Shown piece by piece: positions 8,788 to 15,031 of a stretch of 64,000 nucleotides of DNA (its first letter is position 1; the number at the start of each line of letters is the position of its first letter). A program made the translations under genes and the position numbers. The notes below the pieces were generated by a model that saw only the letters and a list, made by a program, of their open reading frames with translations, searched no databases and had not been told where the DNA came from. The DNA lies in assembly GCA_963530615.1 (NCBI GenBank), contig CAUSDX010000003.1:62001-126000 (forward strand). Direction: 5' to 3'. This DNA is from JABCPE02 sp963530615 (lineage in GTDB: Bacteria; Bacteroidota; Bacteroidia; Flavobacteriales; Weeksellaceae).

Positions 8788-8861
8788 GATCCGGTAGTTC
8801 AGTTGGTTAGAATGCCGCCCTGTCACGGCGGAGGTCGCGGGTTCGAGTCCCGTCCGGATCG
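8788..8861 (+). tRNA. tRNA-Asp (GTC), second copy
   Basis: Identical in sequence to the tRNA 28 bases upstream, again without encoded CCA. Both are presumably cut from one precursor made from the promoter at 8615-8645. Tandem duplicate tRNA-Asp genes raise dosage for GAC/GAT codons. Confidence 0.97.
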
Positions 8862-8862
8862 C

Positions 8863-8896
8863 AAAAAAGCTTTTCAATATAGAAAAGCTTTTTTTG
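8863..8896 (+). terminator. Terminator of the tRNA-Asp operon
   Basis: AAAAGCTTTTC and GAAAAGCTTTT form an 11-bp stem around a six-base loop and run into a T7 tract, starting two bases after the second tRNA. Confidence 0.85.
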
Positions 8897-8996
8897 TTTT
8901 ATATTCTATTTTGCTATACAAAATTATTTTTCTCTTTCAAGATTAAACAAAATTTTATTTAATTTAGCCAAATAATTCACAAAGTTAAGTTTCATT

Positions 8997-9716
8997 ATGA
9001 CAAAATTAAGTGTAAATATCAATAAAATAGCTACTCTACGAAATTCCCGAGGAGGAAACCTCCCAAGTGTAACCGAAGCCGCAATAAGAATCCAAGAATT
9101 CGGGGCGGAAGGCATTACCATACACCCAAGACCCGACCAAAGACATATTACAAGACAAGATGTTTATGATTTAAAGCCATTAATATATACGGAATTTAAC
9201 ATTGAGGGCAATCCTCATCGACATTTTGTTGATATGGTTTTAGAAGTAAAACCCACACAAGTAACCCTTGTACCTGATGCTGATAATGCCCTAACTTCTA
9301 ATGCAGGTTGGGATACCAAAACCCATTTGGAATATCTCACAGAGATTATTACAGAATTCAAAAACGCAGGAATTAGAACTTCCATTTTCCTTGACCCAAA
9401 ACCTGAACTTTGTGAATATGCAGCAAAAACAGGAACTGACAGAATAGAACTTTACACCGAAGCTTATGCTTCCCACTATCATCAAAATAGAGAACTTGCC
9501 CTAAAACCTTATTTAGAAACAGCTATTAAAGCAACAGAGTATGGTCTTGGAATCAACGCAGGACATGATTTAAGTTTAGAAAACTTACAATATTTTGCAG
9601 AGAATATTCCTAATCTCTTGGAGGTGTCCATCGGGCATGCACTCATCAGCGATGCTCTTTATATGGGCATGGAAAACACCATTCAGGCTTACTTAAAAAG
9701 ATTAGAGATAAAATAA
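8997..9716 (+). CDS. pdxJ: Pyridoxine 5'-phosphate synthase
   Basis: 239 residues, the normal PdxJ length. This TIM barrel condenses 1-deoxy-D-xylulose 5-phosphate with 3-amino-2-oxopropyl phosphate in the last step of de novo vitamin B6 synthesis. Family stretches seen: LSVNINKIATLRN, the phosphate/substrate loop ITIHPRPDQRHI, VTLVPD, and GLGINAGHDLSLENL followed by SIGHALISDAL. The upstream sequence has only a weak -7-like TAATTTAG. The next gene starts two bases after the stop. Confidence 0.95.
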   Translation: MTKLSVNINKIATLRNSRGGNLPSVTEAAIRIQEFGAEGITIHPRPDQRHITRQDVYDLKPLIYTEFNIEGNPHRHFVDMVLEVKPTQVTLVPDADNALTSNAGWDTKTHLEYLTEIITEFKNAGIRTSIFLDPKPELCEYAAKTGTDRIELYTEAYASHYHQNRELALKPYLETAIKATEYGLGINAGHDLSLENLQYFAENIPNLLEVSIGHALISDALYMGMENTIQAYLKRLEIK

Positions 9717-9718
9717 TC

Positions 9719-10009
9719 ATGCCCAAGAAAAGAGAATTTCAATCATCAGAATTGGTGAAATCTTTAGCAAAAATATATGGTTTTGAAGATGTTTTGACCG
9801 CTTTTAAAATCAAGGATTTTTTAGAAGAATACCTTGATGAGATGCTGTTTAATGAAATAGAAGGTGTAAGAATCAAAAACCAAATTCTTACGCTTAGAAT
9901 AAAATCTCCGCTTCTCAAAAATGATTTCCAAATGAGAAAGTCTTTCTATATCAAGAAAATCTCCCAAGCAGTAGAAAATGTTAAAATCACAGACCTACAA
10001 ATTATTTAA
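9719..10009 (+). CDS. DUF721 (DciA-like) protein
   Basis: 96 residues. The C-terminal half (IKNQILTLRIKSPLLKNDFQ and following helix) fits the DUF721 core of short Bacteroidota proteins. DUF721 includes DciA, the ancestral loader of the replicative helicase DnaB, so a role in replication start is plausible but not shown. It starts two bases after pdxJ and its 3' end overlaps the convergent mtgA by 8 bases, leaving no room for a terminator. Confidence 0.7.
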   Translation: MPKKREFQSSELVKSLAKIYGFEDVLTAFKIKDFLEEYLDEMLFNEIEGVRIKNQILTLRIKSPLLKNDFQMRKSFYIKKISQAVENVKITDLQII

Positions 10010-10646
10010 GATGAATCGTGTTCATCTGTCTCAACACCCATTGATGTTTCTTTTTCAGAGCAGGAGTAGAATTTTTCGGGTCATAAGATTTCGGGTTTGG
10101 TAAAACTACAGCAATCCATGCTGCTTCTGATTTCGTCAAATCCTTTGCAGATTTTTGGAAATAATACTTTGCCGCTGCCTCTACCCCAAAAACACCCTGC
10201 CCCATCTCAATGGAATTCAAATAACGCTCTAAAATAATATCCTTACTCCAAAACTTTTCTATTACAAAAGTATAACCCACTTCTAAACCTTTTCTTAGCC
10301 AACTTCTTCCATTCCAAAGAAAAATATTCTTTGCTGTTTGCTGAGAAATTGTACTTCCGCCGCGGATTTTACCCCCCTTTTGATTGTGGGCAATTGCCTT
10401 TTCTATAGCTGACACATCAAAACCTGAATGCGTGTAAAACTTCTGATCTTCAGAGGCGATAACCGCTTTTTTCACCCAATCCCCCATTTCATCAAAAGAA
10501 ATATAATCACGGTCTAATTTTTGGTATAAAATAACCCCTTCTATCTGAGTCCAAGTAATAATTGGATTAAAAAAACGCCCCCATGCTATTGCTAAAATAT
10601 TTAAAACAATAACAACATAAACTATTTGCTTGATTACCTTGAACAT
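10002..10646 (-). CDS. mtgA: Monofunctional peptidoglycan glycosyltransferase
   Basis: 214 residues. One N-terminal membrane segment (about 4-24) anchors a periplasmic GT51 domain that polymerises lipid II into glycan strands. The five GT51 motifs can be followed: ASEDQKFYTHSGFD with the catalytic Glu, RGGSTISQQTAKNIFL, RKGLEVGYTFVIEKFWSKD, ILERYLNSIEMGQGVFGVE, and AAKYYF. There is no transpeptidase domain, as expected for MtgA. The 3' end overlaps the convergent DUF721 gene. Confidence 0.93.
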   Translation of the reverse strand: MFKVIKQIVYVVIVLNILAIAWGRFFNPIITWTQIEGVILYQKLDRDYISFDEMGDWVKKAVIASEDQKFYTHSGFDVSAIEKAIAHNQKGGKIRGGSTISQQTAKNIFLWNGRSWLRKGLEVGYTFVIEKFWSKDIILERYLNSIEMGQGVFGVEAAAKYYFQKSAKDLTKSEAAWIAVVLPNPKSYDPKNSTPALKKKHQWVLRQMNTIHLK

Positions 10647-10674
10647 CTTTTATTTTTTTATTAGAAATTGGGAG

Positions 10675-10682
10675 CAAAGATA
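10675..10682 (-). promoter_or_regulatory. Putative -7 element for mtgA
   Basis: TATCTTTG on the minus strand fits TAnnTTTG and lies 29 bases before the mtgA start. The -33 side is only T-rich. Confidence 0.5.
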
Positions 10683-10730
10683 ATTTTTTTATTTCATCTC
10701 TTTTATAAAACCTAAAATTTCACAATTTTT

Positions 10731-10762
10731 TTTGAATAAATCAGATAAGAATCTTATCTTCG
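10731..10762 (+). promoter_or_regulatory. Promoter in front of the 6S-like RNA
   Basis: TTTG (10731-10734), a 20-base spacer and TATCTTCG (10755-10762, one mismatch to TAnnTTTG). Transcription would begin near 10769, just before the long RNA hairpin. Confidence 0.65.
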
Positions 10763-10768
10763 CGACTA

Positions 10769-10935
10769 AATTTTTACAATAAATAAAGTATTGGCTTTTG
10801 TTCTGCTGTCCGAAAACTGGAAATTTTCATAACAACACAGAAACAATTAGTTTAATACTCACGCCATATAGGTGTGGGTTATTTCTATTTTGTGTTGTAA
10901 GGTAATTCCAGTACCTCGGGCAACAAAAAAGAAAC
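10769..10935 (+). ncRNA. ssrS: Candidate 6S RNA (6S-Flavo-like long hairpin)
   Basis: This gene-free stretch folds into one rod. Base-paired arms: 10796-10802/10922-10928 (7 bp), 10808-10813/10916-10921 (6 bp with one GU), 10816-10822/10906-10912 (7 bp), 10832-10839/10891-10898 (8 bp), and a terminal hairpin 10857-10865/10871-10879 (9 bp with GU). An open bubble of 17 and 11 nt separates the 8-bp arm from the terminal hairpin. A closing stem, a large central bubble and an apical stem are the 6S RNA layout, which mimics an open promoter and sequesters RNA polymerase. A promoter lies just upstream. Ends are approximate; the name is by structural analogy, without a covariance-model search. Confidence 0.6.
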
Positions 10936-10979
10936 TCCCATACCTTTTTTTATTGTCCACAAAAAATAAAAAGAGTTAA

Positions 10980-11027
10980 TTTTATTCTGTTGCCCGAAAA
11001 CTGGAAACTTTCATAATAGCAACACAG
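10980..11027 (+). repeat. Partial second copy of the 6S-like 5' arm
   Basis: This stretch repeats 10797-10841 with few changes, including the shared core CCGAAAACTGGAAA and then TTTCATAA. The matching 3' arm (TTCCAGT...CGGGCAACA) is not present downstream, so the copy cannot form the rod. It lies at the left edge of the restriction-modification island. The following 150 bases hold two small unrelated hairpins (for example ATAGG/CCTAT at about 11031-11044) and no gene I can support. Confidence 0.65.
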
Positions 11028-11184
11028 GATAGGTTAGCCTATGTAAGCGGAGGGACACGAATGCGGTTCCTTTGCTGTATAGCCCCAGCTGTAAAAGAAT
11101 AAGATTCTGCCCCAGCTCTTTTTGAGTAGAATATTCACATCTCCGATAGAGGCAGCGGAGATACCTATTCTGAAAGGCAAACAG

Positions 11185-11808
11185 ATGGAAGGCAAACAAG
11201 TAAAATCCAAACAGCGAGTAGCAGACCACGGCGAGGTATTCACTGCCGAGAGAGAGGTAAAAGCTATGGTAGATTTGGTATGGAAAGAGTTAGACAGAGG
11301 CAGTGCAGATAAACTGATGACCGCTACTTTTTTAGAGCCATCTTGTGGTTCTGGTAATTTTCTCATAGAAATTCTCCGCAGAAAGATAGATCTCCTTAAA
11401 AAAACAAAAAAAGATAAAGCCGAATATCGGTTTTATTTGGTGATGATTGCTGGTAGTCTCTATGGTGTAGAGCTCCTTCCTGATAATGCCCAAGAGTGCC
11501 GAGAAAGACTTCTCGCAGAGTTCCAAAAAGCATATCCCAAAAAAGAAGCCGTCTATGAAAGACTGATGAAGAGCATCGCGTTCGTCATCAGCCAGAATAT
11601 CATTTGCGGTGATGCCCTTACCTACACTACCCCAGAGGGGGAGCCTATCCTCTTCACCCACTGGGTAGGCACAGGCATGCCAAAAATTACCGCCAATTAC
11701 TTTGACTACGGCGAACTAACGAACAAAAAAATGGGAAAGATGTCTCTCTTTGCAGAGCATACCGTGAAAGACTCCGTGACGAAGCACTACTTGGAACTCT
11801 CAGAATAG
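11185..11808 (+). CDS. SAM-dependent DNA methyltransferase-like subunit without NPPY
   Basis: 207 residues from ATG 11185; a TTG at 11122 is also in frame, but its extra residues look non-homologous. The start (SKQRVADHGEVFTAERE) resembles N6-adenine methylase subunits of type I/III-like systems. The SAM-binding motif I is clear (FLEPSCGSGNFLIEIL), followed by an acidic strand (SLYGVELLPDNAQECRERL) and NIICGDALTY. No catalytic (N/D)PPY is present and the protein stops soon after. The next gene has the opposite pattern (NPPY but an altered motif I), so the two probably act as one split enzyme. Base composition is richer in GC than in the flanks, suggesting transfer. Confidence 0.75.
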   Translation: MEGKQVKSKQRVADHGEVFTAEREVKAMVDLVWKELDRGSADKLMTATFLEPSCGSGNFLIEILRRKIDLLKKTKKDKAEYRFYLVMIAGSLYGVELLPDNAQECRERLLAEFQKAYPKKEAVYERLMKSIAFVISQNIICGDALTYTTPEGEPILFTHWVGTGMPKITANYFDYGELTNKKMGKMSLFAEHTVKDSVTKHYLELSE

Positions 11809-11829
11809 CCTAAAACCTTTTTTTCTCTC

Positions 11830-13407
11830 ATGAAAAATTACAATCCTGACATTCTCAACTGTCTTGCCAATCTGAGCAGTGATGAGGTCTTCACTCCGCC
11901 TAACATTGCTACCAAGATGCTGGATCTCCTACCACAGAAGCTCTTCTCTGACCCTAATGCCAAGTTCTTAGACCCTTTCTCCAAATCTGGTGTATTTTTA
12001 AGAGAAATAGCCAAAAGACTGCTGAAAGGTTTAGAAAGCCAAATCCCAGAATTGCAGGAGCGTATAGACCACATCATGCACCACCAGCTCTATGGCATAG
12101 GCATCACGGAGCTTACCGCCTACATGAGCCGCCGTAGTCTCTACTGCTCCACTCGTGCCAATAGCAAGCACTCCGTTACTCACTTCCCAGATGAAGACGG
12201 CAACATCTTCTTTGAGGAAATCTCCCACACATGGGACAAAAACAGAAAATGCATCTACTGCGGTGTGAACCAAAAAGACTTTGGGGATGAAATAAGAGAG
12301 GGACTCTCTAAATATGCCTACCCCTTTATCCATAACCTTAACCCTTACGAAAACATGAACTTTGATGTTATTATAGGAAATCCGCCTTACCACTTAAATG
12401 TAGGGAATGATAAAGAAAAAGGAAATAGCTCAAAAGCAAAAGCTATTTATCATCTCTTTATTGACCAAGCTATCAAAATGAACCCTAAATATATTTGTAT
12501 GATTATACCAAGCCGCTGGATGACAAGAAGTACAGAGGGGGTATCTGAAAAATGGATAGATAAAATGCTAAGTTCTAATAAGTTTAGAATCATACATGAT
12601 TTCTTGGATGCCAAAGGTATTTTCTCCGGAACACCTCCAAAAGGTGGAGTCAATTATTTCTTATGGGACAGAGATTACAATGGGGAGTGTCATTATTATC
12701 TATATGAAAGTGCAAATAAACCTTCCTCTTATAGATTTGAAGCATTAGATAAAAATAATTCAGGTATTATCATCAGGGATAGGATAGCCAACGATATATT
12801 AAAGAAAATATCAGAAGTTCATCAGGATTATATGAAAAATGGGGAGAATTTTTCTTCCTTAATTAGCCCAAAGGACTTTTTTACCAATAAACAATGGCTT
12901 ACTTCTAGTTGGAATGGTTTTGCTAACACTCCTAATCAAGATTATAACATCAAATATTATCCTAATAAAATACTTCTAAAAAATGGCGCTAATTTTGGCT
13001 GGATTAACATCAACCAAATCCCTAAAAATAGAGAAACTAAAGACTTACATAAGGTATTTATTCCTGCCGCAGGAGGTTCGGGAACAGATACCCATGTTTT
13101 AGGACATCCTTTTTATGGTGAGCCTAATTCAGTGTGCTCACAAACATATTTGGTAATAGGATATAATCAAGACTTTACCAAAGAAGAGTGTTTAAATATT
13201 ATCTCCTACATCAATACTCGTTTTTTTAGATATTTAGTTTCTATTAAAAAGAAAACCCAAAATGGAGCAAGAGGCGTTTACCAATTTGTCCCTATACAAG
13301 ATTTTGACAAGCCATGGACAGATGCAGAGCTTTATGATAAATACAGCCTCACAGAAGAGGAAATTGCCTATATAGAGAGTTTGGTAAGTGATAAAAGAGA
13401 GGAGTAA
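11830..13407 (+). CDS. Eco57I-type restriction-modification N6-adenine methyltransferase
   Basis: 525 residues. The catalytic motif IV is visible as VIIGNPPYHL (N184-P-P-Y). Motif I is unusual, LDPFSKSGVF (about 46-55), where most enzymes have a glycine-rich DPxxGxGxF. A Cys pair in CIYCG (about residues 144-147), with a nearby His, may bind zinc. The C-terminal part, with segments such as VFIPAAGGSG and QTYLVIG and ending FDKPWTDAELYDKYSLTEEE, is of the target-recognition kind found in Eco57I-like proteins. It should methylate adenine in a specific site, protecting host DNA from the linked nuclease-helicase. It starts 21 bases after the first methylase gene; GC content falls from the 5' to the 3' half. 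Confidence 0.85.
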   Translation: MKNYNPDILNCLANLSSDEVFTPPNIATKMLDLLPQKLFSDPNAKFLDPFSKSGVFLREIAKRLLKGLESQIPELQERIDHIMHHQLYGIGITELTAYMSRRSLYCSTRANSKHSVTHFPDEDGNIFFEEISHTWDKNRKCIYCGVNQKDFGDEIREGLSKYAYPFIHNLNPYENMNFDVIIGNPPYHLNVGNDKEKGNSSKAKAIYHLFIDQAIKMNPKYICMIIPSRWMTRSTEGVSEKWIDKMLSSNKFRIIHDFLDAKGIFSGTPPKGGVNYFLWDRDYNGECHYYLYESANKPSSYRFEALDKNNSGIIIRDRIANDILKKISEVHQDYMKNGENFSSLISPKDFFTNKQWLTSSWNGFANTPNQDYNIKYYPNKILLKNGANFGWININQIPKNRETKDLHKVFIPAAGGSGTDTHVLGHPFYGEPNSVCSQTYLVIGYNQDFTKEECLNIISYINTRFFRYLVSIKKKTQNGARGVYQFVPIQDFDKPWTDAELYDKYSLTEEEIAYIESLVSDKREE

Positions 13408-13424
13408 CTTAAAAAATAAAAATT

Positions 13425-14087
13425 ATGAAAAAAATAGAATTAAAAAAAGAATATTACTATGAAATATTTTGTAATAATATGGGAGATATTCCTAACTATA
13501 AAGTAGTTAAATATTTAGGAAATCATCAAATACAATTTTTGGATAATAATGAAATTATAGAATTAGATGAAACTCTAATAACTCATGCCGATAAGCAACT
13601 AAAAAATGGAAAAAATATTACCTATGCCAAAGGGATTTTCGGTTTTAGAGATATATCAATAGAATCCAAACATTTAGAAAAATTAGGTTTTATAAAAAAA
13701 GAAGGAAATTTATATGAAATAGATAATCCTAATATAAAAATTATGATGTATTTAGCAATATTAGGAGATGAAAACTTTAATTACATCGGAAATATTGTAA
13801 TGAATAGCAAAGAATATAATCATCTTATTCAAAAAATAGAAGATAAAGAAGAATGGAAAAATAAATATAAAATTGTCTTTAATAATACATTATACATTAT
13901 TGATAATACTAATATTATAGATTATTTATACTACGGAAAGCCAATGAAGTTAAATTTAGATGCACATAATGAAATAGTAACAATAATAAATGAAAATTTC
14001 AAAGGAATACGAAATATAAATGAATTATTTGAAAGATTAGAAAAAGAAGGAGTTAAAATAGAAAATAAAGATGAAATACTAATATGA
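13425..14087 (+). CDS. Unknown protein in the restriction-modification island, very AT-rich
   Basis: 220 residues, soluble, acidic and Asn/Ile/Lys-rich. No family recognised and no signal peptide, membrane segment or catalytic motif seen. It begins 17 bases after the Eco57I-type methylase, so it is probably translated from the same mRNA. Its codons are far more AT-rich than those of the genes on either side, which marks a different origin. The middle part (FIKKEGNLYEIDNPNIKIMM) could be a winged-helix-like or beta module, but this is a guess. Being inside the island it may modulate or protect the system. Confidence 0.65.
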   Translation: MKKIELKKEYYYEIFCNNMGDIPNYKVVKYLGNHQIQFLDNNEIIELDETLITHADKQLKNGKNITYAKGIFGFRDISIESKHLEKLGFIKKEGNLYEIDNPNIKIMMYLAILGDENFNYIGNIVMNSKEYNHLIQKIEDKEEWKNKYKIVFNNTLYIIDNTNIIDYLYYGKPMKLNLDAHNEIVTIINENFKGIRNINELFERLEKEGVKIENKDEILI

Positions 14088-14105
14088 ATGAAATACTCGC
14101 TCTCC

Positions 14106-14313
14106 ACCAAGTATAAAACAAGCAAAGCGGAGTATGAAATACCCAAGACCAAGTGTAAAATAAGCGAGACCGAGTGGTATTTTTAGAAGATTGAGCAGTA
14201 AAAATGCAAAACGGAGTGTAAAATATCAAAAACCAAACAGTATATTTAGAATAATGAGTAGTAAAAATCATTTTTTTTAGAATAATTCAAAAACTGAGTA
14301 AGAAATATTAAAA
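14106..14313 (+). repeat. Degenerate 21-bp tandem repeats
   Basis: Eight units with an exact 21-base period start at 14106, 14127, 14148, 14169, 14190, 14211, 14232 and 14253, and one or two more decayed units follow. Consensus is roughly ACCGAGTGTAAAATAAGCAAA; example units are ACCAAGTGTAAAATAAGCGAG and ACGGAGTGTAAAATATCAAAA. The block fills the whole gap between the AT-rich unknown gene and the next gene. An in-frame ATG at 14088 would read the first units as seven-residue repeats up to a stop at 14184, but most units hold stop codons. Two helical turns per unit would line up protein-binding faces. Confidence 0.8.
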
Positions 14314-14324
14314 ATTAAAAAATT

Positions 14325-14981
14325 ATGACAAAGAAAATCTACAAAACCAATGAAGAAATGCTCCAAAATGCTCAAGTGCTTTTTGAGACCATAGAGAAAA
14401 ACCAAGACATCGCCCAAAAATTAGAGGACTACGGCTACCCTACGGCAGAAATCGCCAAGGGCAAAAAGCTCTACACCACCGCACAAACTCTCTACGGCAC
14501 CAACAAGAAAGAAACCGAAGAAGAACGCATCGCTTACCAGAAATTCAGCTCCGCTATGGACGAGCTTACCAAAACCTATGCCGAGCATCGCAACAAAGCC
14601 AAGCTTATCTTCAAGGAAAACGAAACCGCGAAAATCAGCCTTGCCCTCAAAGGAAGCCCTGCCACTGCCATCACCACACTTCTGGAAGAAATCACCCAGT
14701 TTTATAAAAACCTCCATGAGCAAGAAGCTCTCAGAACACCTCTTATCAGAGTGAAAATCACCACAGAAAACATCACCGACCAACAGGCGAAAACCTCCCA
14801 AGTGAAAAATCTATACTCTACCTATGCACAAGAAAAAAACGAAAGTCAACAAGCGACCAAAGACAAGAATAAAGCCTTTGCCGACCTTGATAAATGGACC
14901 CGCGAACTCTACGCCTACGCCAAGTATGCCCTTGCCGAACATAGCCAGTTCTTACAAATATTTGGCAAAACCGTGAAATAA
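14325..14981 (+). CDS. Unknown helical protein in the restriction-modification island
   Basis: 218 residues, rich in Lys, Glu, Ala and Thr, predicted to be almost all alpha-helical with heptad-like stretches; no signal peptide or membrane segment. I do not know a function, although similar short helical proteins of unknown role are, to my recollection, common in Bacteroidota. Its codon use is much more GC-rich than the preceding gene and resembles the helicase gene that starts 50 bases downstream. An AT-rich leader with the tandem repeats precedes it. It may be an accessory subunit of the nuclease-helicase, or an unrelated passenger. Confidence 0.68.
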   Translation: MTKKIYKTNEEMLQNAQVLFETIEKNQDIAQKLEDYGYPTAEIAKGKKLYTTAQTLYGTNKKETEEERIAYQKFSSAMDELTKTYAEHRNKAKLIFKENETAKISLALKGSPATAITTLLEEITQFYKNLHEQEALRTPLIRVKITTENITDQQAKTSQVKNLYSTYAQEKNESQQATKDKNKAFADLDKWTRELYAYAKYALAEHSQFLQIFGKTVK

Positions 14982-15031
14982 AATTTTGGCAAAAAGATAG
15001 AATATATCAACTTTCTTAAAAACCGAATAAA

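Noticed and set aside
8686..8861. Tandem tRNA-Asp pair as an island attachment site
   Set aside because: No integrase, no truncated third copy and only housekeeping genes on both sides.
8632..8877. Minus-strand reading frame of 81 codons with a repeated segment
   Set aside because: It is the antisense of the two tRNA-Asp genes; the internal repeat comes from the tRNA duplication. A well-known spurious product.
11034..11366. Minus-strand frame crossing the island's left edge
   Set aside because: It runs antisense to the methylase gene, has no family resemblance and shows no promoter.
11185..13407. One methylase gene broken by a frameshift
   Set aside because: Each product has its own plausible start and a separate family pattern, and there is a 21-base gap with a clean stop; I read them as two genes.
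14106..14313. CRISPR array
   Set aside because: Units are adjacent, 21 bases long and degenerate, with no spacers and no cas genes near.
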